From assembly GCA_036023115.1 (NCBI GenBank), contig JAYKKT010000040.1:2725501-2789500 (forward strand): a stretch of DNA of 64,000 bases. The letters run 5' to 3'. Of this stretch, positions 24,071-35,434 are shown one piece after another; positions within the stretch are counted from its first letter, which is position 1; each line of letters starts with the position of its first letter. The notes under the pieces are model-generated. The model made no database searches. It was not told the origin of the DNA and saw nothing but the letters and a program-made list of their open reading frames with translations. This DNA is from Brasenia schreberi (taxonomy: Eukaryota; Streptophyta; Magnoliopsida; Nymphaeales; Cabombaceae). A program made the position numbers and the translations under genes.

Positions 24071-27000
24071 ATCTTCATCTGATACTGTTCTTTAGATATC
24101 TTTTTGGGATTCTCAGGCTCTGTATGATGTGACAGCCCCATGAAGAAAGCGTAATGAGCCAACGTCTGCTCTACAGAATTCAACTGTTTGAATTTGCTGT
24201 GCTTCTCACATTTCTCTGTTGCACGCTAGCTCTTTAGCGACACTACAGGAGCAGTGCACTGTTTGTTGACGGGGACTAATCGTCATCTCTTATTGCTAGT
24301 ACTGAACAGATAATAAGAACAACTTTGCTGTGCTTCTCTCTCTCTCTCTCTCTCTCGCTATATATATATATATTCTCTGAATTTCCCTTGTAAACTCTTC
24401 CAGAAAACCATCTTCCAGTATGATCATTGAAGAAATGAACGAAATTATTCTGAAGAATTTGGCAATTCACTGTTAAGTGGAAACTCAGAGAAGATCTTGG
24501 TGCTTTGAGAAACAAAAGTCTCAATCATTGATTAGAGCACACTCATCTGTCGAACTAATTGATCCAGATTTGTCGAAGGCCTTCACCTTTTTAAAGACTC
24601 GGGTTGGCTTGATGCCATTCCGGTGTTTATTTTGTTTTTTTGTTTTTGCCAGGATCACTGACAGTCTTTCACATGGATGCATGGGCTCCTAAAGCTCTAC
24701 GAGTTCGTGCATTACATTGCTCATTAGTTAATTTCAAGCTACATTTCTTACATTTCATTCTTATTCTTTTATAACGAGTGATGGAGCAAAGTAGAGCAAT
24801 TTAAGCTAGATAATCTCACATTGGTGCATATATATATATATATATCATTTATTTATTTATATATAGCGAGAGTTTGGGAGTTGTTAGACTTTTATTCATA
24901 CTCGAAGTACATGTAATTATATATTTTGTTTCCACTTTTTTTTGTTTAGGCCATTCATCTCTTCAATGTGGTGGGATGGATTCGCATGGATTGTTTAGTA
25001 TGAATCAAAGTCTAGTAACTCTCACTTACTCGCTTTCTTTCTATTTGGACCATCAATCTCTCCAATGTGACGGTACAGATTAGCATGAATTGTTCCGTAT
25101 GAATCAAAGTCTAACAACTCTAACTTTCTCTCCACGCACATGTACGCTCGCACACATACACACATATATAGCTAGAGAGGGAGTCGATAATTTCCTAAAG
25201 TTATGAGCATCTAATTTGAAATATGCAAAAAGATTAGATGTTATTTTAGAACATAACCAGGTTGAGGTAAAGCTTGAGGACAAAAAGTTTTCTGTGTCCA
25301 TGGTTAGAGGACAAAAAGTTCCCATTTTCTTTTAGAAAATAACCAGGTTAGGGCAATGTTTGAAGCAAATTGATTTGTCGAGTTCCGAGAATCTAAGCGC
25401 TTCGAAATATTTGAAAGTTTTCTGGTTTCAGGTTTTCCAAGGCCGACCAGAAATGGTTATTCTCAATTTCACTGGGCTCAAAGAACTGAAATTTGTACCA
25501 TATGATCATCTAGTTGATTGAGCCATTATTGACATATCATTGATAGTCATTAACTAGTTGTGGCAATTTCGGGTCAAGGTTGTGTTTGTGCCGTGCCATT
25601 TCATGATATCATTGGTATTCACTAACTGGTGGTGCCATTTTCGTGCTTGACAAGAACATGATCCAGTTTTACGTGTTGCTTTGGGTGCACAACAGTGTGG
25701 ATTTTTTCGGCTCATGTCAGATATGGACAGCAATTTATGTTTTGGGTTGCGGTGTGGCATTTCATGTTCGTGTATAAAATATGACATCCAAAACTTGACC
25801 TGATTTTTAGTTGTTTTTGGGTTGTGTTCGTGTTACTGTCTTGGAGCTCACTGAAGAGTCCCGACCCTTCAAAAGATTCTTTACAATTACTATAGAGATG
25901 GGCCAGATCATCAGGGAGATCATAATCTATCACCAGAATGCAACATTACAAATATGTGTGTGTGGTGTGAGAGAGAAAGAGAGAGACAATTGATGTACCC
26001 ACAAGCAGATACATCTATTTCAAGGAAAAAGAGAAGGATCAAGATAGTATGATATACTGTGAAATGTTATTAGCCATTATCCCTTTATTTAACAATCAAT
26101 AGTACACCTTTCTTTCCGCAAACTGACGTTACAACAAATCAAACTTCTTGAATCTGTTGCGACCTCTCAAGATAAAGTCAGATATTCAAATCTAGAAGTA
26201 CATGTTCTCAAAATTTAGGCAATAACAATGCTGGGATGTCGAAGACAGCAAATTCTTCGGTACACATTTTCCCAAGATAATGAGAGCCTTCATATGAAGC
26301 AATTCTTTCCTGAAAAGATCAAACACGACAACAGAACATCACCTATCATCTTCATGCACCCGAATGGGACCGTAACACTAAGACAGACAATGATTATACT
26401 CATTGACAGTCGTCTACCATAAAAAATTGAAGAAAGAAAGAGACGGGTTCAGTCAGTGGAGCAGCATCTTGATCAACATGCTCAGGATAATCATGGTTCT
26501 AGTTTAGTAGTTCTGTGTGTGTGTGCTGTTTTATGTGCTTTTCAAATGTAAAGTTGTTTTAGCAATTAGACCCACATCTCTTCCCATGCTATTTGTGCCA
26601 TTACTTCTCTTGCAAAATGTTTGCCAAATATGACCCAGATACATGACAATACAGTAAGGAAGATACCATAGCTAGGAGGCTTTAAAGAAAGCATTTCTTA
26701 CAAGGAGACTTCCTTTACATCAATAAAAACGAACACTGTTTCTACCTCATCAAAATCGACAGCGGGAGTTGATCTGCAGGTATATCATTCCATATCTAAG
26801 ATTCAGATTCAGGACCGTGTGGAGATGAAAGTCATGGATCCTCTTTTAAATTATTGATCAGGTGGGAAAGCTCATCAGATCAGGTAGAAAATACCATCTG
26901 AACCGGCAAGAACGGGAGCAAATTTCAGCTGGAAAAGCAATTTCAAGATGAGATTACTGTCAATCGTGCAGCAAGTCCTTCGTTCCGGATCTGCCTGTGA

Positions 27001-27309
27001 TTCCTACGATATCTCTGAGAAATTCGACTTGCTTATAACAGGTTTTTTGGGGGCTAGGAACTTCAAAAGTATCCTTCTTTTCCTAACCACCACAAGGAAT
27101 GAGAATGTCATGACAGTTGAGAGTGATTAGTTCTATAACATGCAGTCACAAAGAGTATCAATATGCTAAAACTTGAAAAGCTATTGGTACCATAATCAAA
27201 ATCGCGGCGCATTAGGGAATTACCTTGAGCTCATTATGCATATATTTTTTCTTTAGTTCACATGGTAAATCCAGAGAAAATCAAGCTGTCGCTGTTGTTT
27301 ATGGCATGG
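24071..27309. other. No gene seen
   Basis: A (CT)n(AT)n tract lies near 24336-24372 and another AT tract at 24825-24845. The 25550-25850 segment has GGGTTGTGTTCGTGTT-type words like other dispersed elements. Reading frames are short and none shows a family motif. Confidence 0.45.
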
Positions 27310-27600
27310 GTCCCAGTTCCAACCTTGTTTAGATGGATACAACAGCAGCCAAACCATTTACCGCACTAGATGGGGTCGGCTACATGGATTCAGAAAGCCC
27401 AGATCACATCATGTTTAATTGTTTCCTTCATCACTTGCTTGGTCTTCCTCGCCTTCTTTCTCACAACTTTTTATCAAATCTTCTTCTAGTCGCTCTTTAC
27501 ATGTTCATACCAACTTAAGCATGCCTCTAGTTCTCCCTCAACCTTTTCTTTAATAACCTCATCAGGATACGGTCTGACGTTCAGTTGGATGAAATATTAA
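27310..27600 (-). mobile_element. 5'-truncated LINE 3' end
   Basis: On the minus strand the frame gives LSWYEHVKS and KARKTKQVMKETIKHDV, matching the C-terminal end of plant LINE proteins, then the typical tail CCATGTAGCCGACCCCATCT and a GGCTGCTGTTG end. It is the same family as 20560-21765. Confidence 0.65.
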
Positions 27601-27935
27601 AATGGCGATTAAGATATCTTAAAAATGAAAAACTTGATATGGTAAACAAAAGTATCTCAACAAAATGCAATCTCACATAAATGATGTACTTACCTAATGG
27701 CATCGGCAATTAATTGAACTGCCATTGCTCAAAGTAGTATACATCTGAAATTGTTGTCATTGTTATAACCTTGATTCCTTGTTCAGGAAACGCTGGCCAA
27801 CATACTTAACCAAAGGGAGTTGCAGTAAGGTTATTGTATCAACAATGAGTTTGCTGAACTGAAACTAATGCAGTAACAATACATATCATAAAGTCGTCCT
27901 TATATGCATAATGTTTCCTGAAGTACGCAGTTTCC

Positions 27936-28980
27936 TCATGGAACCTGCTCACATTTACTCATATGCTGTAAAATAGTTCCACCCTTAGCTGTCCTCTACT
28001 AGTTCCACCCTTAGCTATCTCGACCAGGTGGTTATACACCGCGAACTGGAGTGCGGATAATAGATGAGATGAATTGCTTGTTCCTAATTCAAGCAAGACT
28101 GCAATTGCACACTCTTTGTTCTTGGGTGTCCCTTCTCTAATCAGATCTACAAGTGTCTGAATGAACGGCATTTGGCCAATTGCGTTGTGGCCTTCAGGAT
28201 GAGATGATAGAAGAAGCAGAATCGAAAGAGCCTCATCGACCATTCCTAATTGTGTCAGCGACTAATTGAAGTAGTGGTTTTACAATGCCAGCTTTGACAG
28301 CTCTTCCTTTGTTAACTTGGTTTAGTGATAAATTGAAAAGGGCAGTGGCAGCATCCTTTTTGCCTCTGACTGTTCCCTTTTAAAGGAGATCGACAAGCGG
28401 AGGAATTCCATTCAAAGAGCCAATAGAAACTTTGTTCTCATCAACCATAGAAAGGCTAAATAGTGCAGCAGCTGAGTTCTCTCTACTCTAGCACCCACAC
28501 TGCCCTTTTGTAACACTTCAATTATGACTGGAATCGCTTTCTCTTTCCCAATTATCCTCTTGTTTGTTTCATCTATCGACAAGTTCAGCAATGCAGTGAC
28601 AGCATGCTCTTGGATTTTGGAATCGGGGTATGAGAGCAGGCTTACCAAACGTGGGATCCCCCCGGCACTAGCGATCAATATTCTGTTATCCGGGTTCTAT
28701 TTTGAAAGTTTGCGAATCTCAATGGCTGCTGCTCTCTGCACTTCAAGATGACTAGAGGAGAGGTTCTGCACTAAGGTAGATATTTCTTGTGCTTGTTGGG
28801 TAGAACCGTCTGAGTTATCATTTGCTTCTCTCTTGGGGAGTTCCACATTGTACATCTCACACCAATGTGTAATCAAGTTGTGCAGCGCATAATTTGGTGC
28901 TAGAGATAAATGTGCTAAAGGTTGACGAGTTTTTGGGCATGTCCGGTGTCCCGAGTACAACCATTTCTTGATGGTGGACC
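27936..28980 (-). pseudogene. U-box/ARM E3 ligase (PUB-type), 3' part, broken
   Basis: Family knowledge: plant PUB proteins join a U-box, which recruits E2-ubiquitin, to armadillo repeats that bind substrates. From 28980 downward the minus strand gives the second half of the U-box (STIKKWLYSGHRTCPKTRQ, NYALHNLITHWCEMYN) and then ARM repeats ([73 protein letters not shown]), ending [11 protein letters not shown] and TGA at 27936-27938. It is broken by a TAG after RKLSK (28697-28699, one change from GAG), a 5-base GTAGA duplication near 28484-28490, a TAA near 28380, a one-base shift near 28235, and a disturbed tail near 27975-27990. The 5' half is at 37372-37494, beyond the retrotransposon. 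Confidence 0.9.
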
Positions 28981-31234
28981 TGTAACGTTGAGCGTTACTG
29001 TACAGCCTGTGCAGTAACGCCCAATGGGGATACGAAGGGCCATTAAAAAGAGGCCCCTTGATAGTGCATTTTTCCAAGGAGCTAGGCAGCCTTGAACTAG
29101 TCGGAAAACAGAAGGAGTCGGCCGGAATCCGGTGAGTTCAATATTTTTTTCACATTTTCGTTTTTCCTTTTTATTTTTTGATAAAAAGCTTGTTGAAAAT
29201 CATAGTTTTGGGCTTGGATTGGAGGTTTGAGATAGAACTAAACATTTTGGTGGGGTAGGTAAGCAAATCGCGTCGATTTGGCCGGAAAACGGTTATGCTT
29301 CGCCGAAAACCGGCGATATCGATGCCGGAAAAAAAAAACTTTTGGGTATATCCTTCATTTCCGTATCATGTCATGTCTGAATTGTCATGAACCGACACTG
29401 GTTCATGTCGTATCCTCGTGTCGCGTGTTAAGAACCAGTTCTGTGTCAAAATAGGTTCTGTATCGGAAATGGGTCTAGTTTGGGTCGTGTCTTGAAATGG
29501 GTTTCTAGGTTAAGAATAAGACCTGTATCAATAGTTACAGGTTCTGTGTTGATACAGTGACACAAACTACCTATTGTGTCACTCATTCGGATTAGGTATG
29601 AAATTGGGTATCGATTTGGATCTCAGATAGCTTAAACGGATCCAAATTGGGGTTTGGGATTCGATTCGGATATAGTTTGTTTCGTTAGACTTATAGTTAA
29701 ATAAATTTTAATGTTTCAATTATTTGTAATTGTTTAGAGATTAAAATTGAAAGATTTGGTGGTGATAAGAGTGGCCCAACAGCTTGGAGACTAGATCTTA
29801 GCGCTCCTTCAGGTAGGAGGTTATGCATTCTTTTACAGAACCATGCTAGAAGTGATTTTACTGTTTTAGATAGATTTAAATGTGCATGACTGATAACTGT
29901 TTTATTGAAGTTTGTGAAATGTTATTCGCAATTATGGGTTATTTGATATGCCTTTTAAATAGAACATGTTTATGACACTGTTTGATAAAGAGCATGTTTT
30001 GATATGCATGTGTTGTGTGAACATAGTATTTAAATGTTGTTTAAATGTTGTGTGGATATGAGTTTGATTTTGGATATTCGTGGATCTGGATATGATTTGT
30101 GAATGTGATGAACTGGAAGATTTGGTGGTGATACGAGTGGCCCAACAGCTTGGAGACTGGATCTTAGCGCTCCTTCAGGTAGGAGGTTATGCATTCTTTT
30201 ACAGAACCATGCTAGAAGTGATTTTACTGTTTTAGATAGATTTAAATGTGCATGATTGATAACTGTTTTATTGAAGTTTGTGAAATGTTATTCGCAATTA
30301 TGGGTTATTTGATATGCCTTTTAAATAGAACATGTTTATGACACTGTTTGATAAAGAACATGTTTTGATATGCATGTGTTGTATGAACATAGTATTTAAA
30401 TGTTGTTTAAATGTTGTGTGGATATGAGTTTGATTTTGGATATTCGTGGATCTGGATATGATTTGTGAATGTGATGAACTGTAATTGGTTTTAGAAATGT
30501 AATGATGAGTGAATATACGAGCCGTACTTGTGTGGTTTGTGTGGGGTCTCTAGAGACTTGCAGGTCCCTCGGACGATCCGTCTTGGGGCGAATACAAGGT
30601 GTGTTCCCGGGCACTCTGCCGTGAGAGTCGGCGTGGTTACCGTCGTGGATGGGGTTACCGAGGTCACGTTAGGGAGGGCCGGACGACTCCCGTGGCCTTT
30701 GGGGTAGACACAGTATGGGCTGTAATTATCGGAACTAATGATGTGCGTGTGTGTGTGAGTGTATGCGTATGAATTTGAGATCATGATTTAAAGGTAAATG
30801 TGTTTTGTTATTAAATGGTTGTGAATTATGCATGCTTTTAGTATGTTTTCTGTTTAAAGATGCTTAACCGCCCTACTGAGCTATGTATAGGAGCTCACCC
30901 TATTGTTTTACAGCTCATCCTAAAGCTAGCACTTCGAAGGCACACGGAGCAGAGTAGGAGTTTGATAGAGCAGCATTTTTATTTTAGATGGTATGATAAG
31001 TATTGAATAATTTAGAAAGTCTTTTATTCGGGGTTATTGTTAGGTGAGCCCCGCACCATTTTGGACGTGTTGTTTAGAACTTTGATATGAATATTTATTT
31101 CAGTTAGATATTTCTTGAGTTTGAATTAAATTGGTATTGTATTTGTTTAATACTCACCATCACGCCCGTGCGAGAAGTGGCCACGTGGCATCGGCTCGGG
31201 CCGGGTCGTGGTCACGACCCATGCGGGTGTGACA
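28981..31234 (+). repeat. Left LTR with internal tandem duplication
   Basis: It starts TGTAACGTTGAGCGTTACTG and ends GCGGGTGTGACA. It is longer than the right LTR because 29751-30116 is duplicated in tandem as 30117-30482 (366 bp period). A palindrome, GCGTTACTG...CAGTAACGC, lies at 28992-29020. Over the parts I compared it differs from the right LTR at roughly one base in twenty. Confidence 0.9.
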
Positions 31235-31386
31235 GGACCTTTCATATGTCTGTCCTGTTACCACGATAACAGGATCTGCCATGATTTCTAGGGTAATTGG
31301 GTAGAGAAAGTCAATCGGGATGGCCATAAATGGGGATTTTTGCAAACACTTGACACTGAAACAGCTTTAAGCCACCAGAAACCTCA
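31235..31386 (-). pseudogene. Second copy of the U-box 5' half, between LTR and PBS
   Basis: 152 bp matching 37372-37524 with about ten substitutions and two single-base gaps. On the minus strand it reads [20 protein letters not shown] and GQTYERS. It keeps the usual DPVIV where the outer copy has DRVIV, so the two copies have diverged independently. It begins with the same GGACC as the true flank. See the finding on how it may have arisen. Confidence 0.85.
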
Positions 31387-31401
31387 TGTGCAGGTGTGAC
31401 A
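31387..31401 (+). repeat. 15 bp LTR-end stub
   Basis: TGTGCAGGTGTGACA matches the last bases of the LTRs (GTGCGGGTGTGACA) and is followed by the primer-binding site, as a normal 5' LTR end would be. It is all that remains of a second 5' LTR. Confidence 0.75.
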
Positions 31402-31403
31402 AC

Positions 31404-31420
31404 TTGGTATCAGAGCCTAA
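31404..31420 (+). other. Primer-binding site (tRNA-Met type)
   Basis: TTGGTATCAGAGCCTAA contains the TGGTATCAGAGC complement of the initiator methionine tRNA 3' end, the usual primer of plant Ty3/Gypsy and Copia elements. Confidence 0.9.
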
Positions 31421-31495
31421 GGTTGTTAAAGTATATTTAATAGCCAATTAATCGTTGAAATATAATGCTTTATTTATGTGTAGGACCCACAAGGA

Positions 31496-32650
31496 ATGGA
31501 TCTTCACTTAACTCCAAGCGTTATGAGTGATGATAACGAGGAAATGCCATCGTACGAATCTGCTGTAGCAGTGGAGGTTCCATCCGGTACACCTCAAGGA
31601 CCTATAGAGCCACCACATATTCCTCTTGTGCAAGGTGGTTAAGATGCAACGATATTACTTGGTCAGATGATCAACTTATTTCAACACGTTCCGAGAGAAT
31701 CTATTATAACCATTCAACACTTGATAAAGAACGGTTGTAAGGAGTTTTAAAGGAGTAATTACAGACCTATTGAAACCCTATGAATGGATTGACAAACTGA
31801 AAAACGCTTTCGACATATTGACTCTTACCGACGAGGAGAGGAGGGTGCAGTTGGCGTCGAGTCTTTTCGAAGGAAATGCAAAACAGTAGTGGAGAGCACA
31901 AAAAGGGACTCGTAGCACTCTGTGGACTTGGGAGGCATTTAAGAAGACATTTTTCAGTCATTTATTTTCTCACAATGATCGGATGCGTTTACAACTTGAA
32001 TTTAATCAACTGCAGCAGGACAATTTATCAGTGAGACAATATACCAACCAATTCCTAAGGTTGTCACAGTTTGACCCGGGTATGGTAATTCCTGAGGCAC
32101 GAGCAAATAAATATTTCTGGGGACTTTCTGATCTGATCCGTAAGTCACTGAGAGGAAAGATATATACAGATATTGATGAATTACAAGCTGCTGCTACTCA
32201 TGTAGAGGCAGATATGTTGCATTATAAGGGTAAGAAGAGGCCAGTAGGACCAACTTTTGGCAACTCACATGGCTCATCAGTGGACAAATAGGGGTAGTCA
32301 GACTTAGGCGAGAAGTGGACCTTCACGTAAGCAAAACAACCAACAAAATCGAGGGATCACATGTTATAACTGTAGAGGCACGGGTCATAGAGCTAGAGAA
32401 TGTTCTTTAGAGAAGAACTTTAAGCAAGTTCAGACTTAGACATTTAGCAGTGTACAGAAGAAAGACATGAGAGGTCGTTGTTTCATATGTAAAGAGTTCG
32501 GTCATCGTAAGGTTGATTGTCCACGGGCTACGTATTTTACTTCTTCTTCAGTTCAGGGAAGCACTATGGGGCCTCCTCGTCCTCCGGTACCTATTCGTCA
32601 ATAAGGACCACCTCGATTGCCTCACCCTCAAGTAACTAACTAGGGTCGCA
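31496..32650 (+). pseudogene. Retrotransposon gag, decayed
   Basis: The ATG at 31496 opens a frame with stops. Capsid-like sequence (LTLTDEERRVQLASSLFEG, KTFFSHLF, LEFNQLQQDNLSVRQYTNQF) is spread over changing frames to about 32290. Two CX2CX4HX4C zinc knuckles follow at 32362-32403 (CYNCRGTGHRAREC) and 32479-32520 (CFICKEFGHRKVDC). The cysteines and histidines are intact although the frame is not. Confidence 0.85.
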
Positions 32651-32718
32651 TTTATGCTATAGAGGGTCATGAGTCAGGTACCTCTCATTTGGTTATTAGT
32701 ACCTAATCAGTTTGTGGT

Positions 32719-33285
32719 TTGCTTGCGCGTGTTTTATTTGACTCTAGTGCAACGCATTGCTTTGTTTCACCTACTTTTGTAAGTCGTACGAGTTTAGACC
32801 CGAAACCATTAGATGGATTCTCTGTATGTTTCCCTAATGGAGATGTTATTGTACCGCATCGAATTTTGCGAGATTGTTCTGTATTGGTTGGTAGTCATGA
32901 CTTTAGAGCCGACTTGGTTTTGTTGGAGATTTCGAACTACGATGTAGTTTTAGGTATGGATTGGTTATCTAGGAATCGTGCTGTGATTGATTGTAAGAAG
33001 CGAGAGATTACTTTCTCTATTTCTCGAGAGACTACTTTCGTTTTCCAAGGTCAGCGAGAAGAGAACCCAGTATCAGTTATATCTGCTCTTCAAGCATATA
33101 ATTATATACGAAACAGATGCGAAGGATACTTAGTATTTGTTATGCAGTCTTGTGCTGAAGAGAAGTTATTAAATGATATCAGTATAGTTAATGAATTTCT
33201 TTATGTTTTTCGTAATGATCTACCGGGATTACCTTTGGAACGAGAGATAGATAAAGAACAAATATCCACTTCCAAAGATAGATGA
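32719..33285 (+). pseudogene. Retrotransposon aspartic protease
   Basis: An open stretch of 188 codons. It holds the active-site region DSSATHCFV, where the family has DSGATH, so the catalytic Gly is Ser, and the downstream VVLGMDWLSRNRAVIDC block typical of plant Ty3/Gypsy proteases. It runs into the start of the reverse transcriptase. Confidence 0.85.
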
Positions 33286-34130
33286 TTTGATGGACCAGCC
33301 TAAAAGGAGCGTGACTATTTTCTCTAAGATAGATTTGTGATCGTTTTATCAAATTGTGTCAAGGTAGAGGATGTACCTAAGACAGCGACTTTGAATGCAC
33401 TATGGTCATTATGAATACCTAGTGATGTCAGTTCGGTGTGATGAATGCTCCCGTAATATTCATGGATTATATGAATAAGATCTTTCATCCATATGTAGAC
33501 AAATTTGTCATTATTTTTATCGATGACATTATGATATATTCTCAAAATCAATCGGGAAGAGCATCTTTGAATATCTCAAGATAGTTCTTCGATTTTGAAA
33601 AGAGAAGAAGTTTACACGCAAAGTTGTCAAAATGTGAGTTTTGATTAGAAGAAGTTCAGTTTTGGGTCACATGTAATTTCTAAGGATGGAATTGTAGGTG
33701 GATCCAAGCAAAGTGGATATGGTTCTTCAATGGGAAAGCCGAAAAGACAATAATCGAGATCAAGAGTTTTGTTGGACTAGCCGGATATTATTGATAAGAT
33801 TTATTGAAGGTTTTTCCAAGATAGCTTACCTCTTACACAGACTCACTAGGAAGAATCAAGCTTTTGTTGACTCGAACGAAGTTTCCAAGAATTAAAGAAA
33901 AGATTGACTACTTGCACCCAATGTTTGATTCTACCGGATCCAAACGAGTTTTTGAAGTATCTACTGTGATGCTTCTTATCAAGGATTAGGATGTGTGTTG
34001 ATGCGAGCAGAAATGTGGTGGCATATGCTTCCAAACAACTAAAGGTACATGAAAAAATTACCCAACACATGACTTGGAACTTGCCGATTGTTTTTGTATT
34101 GAAAATTTGGAGACATTTTTCGTATGGAGC
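33230..34130 (+). pseudogene. Retrotransposon reverse transcriptase / RNase H, decayed
   Basis: The domain is heavily broken. Recognisable pieces, in several frames, are PKIDDLMDQ, FSKIDL, HYEYLVMS and a shifted YRDDI-type site near 33520-33530, then RNase H-like AYASKQLKVHEKNYPTHDLEL at about 34024-34085. There are many stops and the domain cannot be functional. Confidence 0.75.
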
Positions 34131-34169
34131 TACATTTAACGTGTTCATGATCACAAGAGTTTAAAACAT

Positions 34170-35020
34170 CGTAGTCGCTTCAGCATTCATCCGGGTAGCA
34201 TAAAGATGTATAAGGACCTAAGCCGACAGTATTATTAGTCTGGAATGAAAAAGTCTATTGATGAATTTGTGACTAGATGTATGACTTGTCAGAAGGTAAA
34301 GGTAGATCACCAGCGATCAGTAGGGACCTTAAGACCATTACCTATTCTTGAAAGAAAATGGCAACATATTAACATGGACTTTGTTATTGGACTTCCTCTC
34401 AAAACACTGAAGCACGATGCTATTTGGGTAATTGTCGACCGACTTACTAAGGTTGCACGATTTATACCCATTCGGAAAAATATGTCGTTATTGAAATTAG
34501 CTACTATGTATATCGCTGAGATCGTTAAGTTCTATAGTGTGTCAGAGACCATCACTTCAGATAGAGACCCTCGTTTTACCTCTCATTTCTGACAGAGTTT
34601 ACAAGATGCTCTACAAACAAGACTGCAATTTAGCACGGTATTTCACCCACAGACCGATGGGCAAGCTGAACGTACAATTCAAACTCTAGAGGATATGCTT
34701 CGAGCATGTGTGTTGGACAATAAGGACCAATGGGATAACCAATTGCACTTAATTGAGTTTGTATATAACAATAGTTTCCAAGCGAGCGTTGGGATATCAC
34801 CCTATGAAATACTCCACTATGTTGGGATATTCCTGGTTTACAACCTGCAACAGGTCCACAAATATTTCGACAATCGTCAGATAAGATGAACTTGGTTCGT
34901 CAACGCATTAAAGCAGCTTAAGACCGACAAAAGAGTTATGCAGATAAGAGACGTCGTGATCTAGAGTTTATGGTCGGTGATTATGTATTCTTAAAAGTCT
35001 CTCCAGCTCGAGGAGTGATT
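34170..35020 (+). pseudogene. Retrotransposon integrase, decayed
   Basis: 34245-34592 is open: CMTCQKVKVDHQ (zinc-binding Cys pair), then WQHINMDFVIGLP with the first catalytic Asp, and TSDRDPRFTSHF with the second. A stop follows, then FHPQTDGQAERTIQTLEDML with the catalytic Glu region (34650-34700) and DNKDQWDNQLHLIEFVYNNS. Confidence 0.85.
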
Positions 35021-35041
35021 CGTTTCGGATAGAAGGGTAAA

Positions 35042-35400
35042 TTGATTCCTAGGTATATTGGGCCTTACCAAATCGTGAAACGAGTTGGAGATATTGCTTA
35101 CCAATTGGACTTGCCATCGTCATTGATTGGAGTGCATAATATATTTCACATATCCATGTTGCGAAAGTATGTTCCTGACCCCTCACATATCATTGAGGTC
35201 GAGCCGCTACACATACATGAAGATTTGTCTTATGAAGAGGTTCCATAGCCATTTTAGATAGAAAGGAACAAGTCTTATGTCGTCGAGTTTTGAGGACAAT
35301 AAAAGTATACTGGAGTAATCATTTGCCGAGTGAGGCTACTTGAGAGCTCGAGGATGAAATGCGAGAAAAGTATCCATATCTCTTCAAGTACTTTCTAAAT
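35042..35400 (+). pseudogene. Integrase C-terminus and chromodomain remnant
   Basis: It reads IGPYQIVKRVGDIAYQLDLP and VHNIFHISMLRKYVPDPSH, then, past stops, LRTIKVYWSNHLPSEAT and ELEDEMREKYPYLF, which match the chromodomain region of Tekay/Del chromoviruses. A stop replaces the Trp usual before ELEDEM. Confidence 0.8.
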
Positions 35401-35420
35401 TCTGATGACAAAATTTCTTT

Positions 35421-35434
35421 AAGGGGGGGTAAAA
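35421..35434 (+). other. Polypurine tract
   Basis: AAGGGGGGGTAAAA immediately precedes the right LTR and is the expected plus-strand priming site. Confidence 0.85.
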
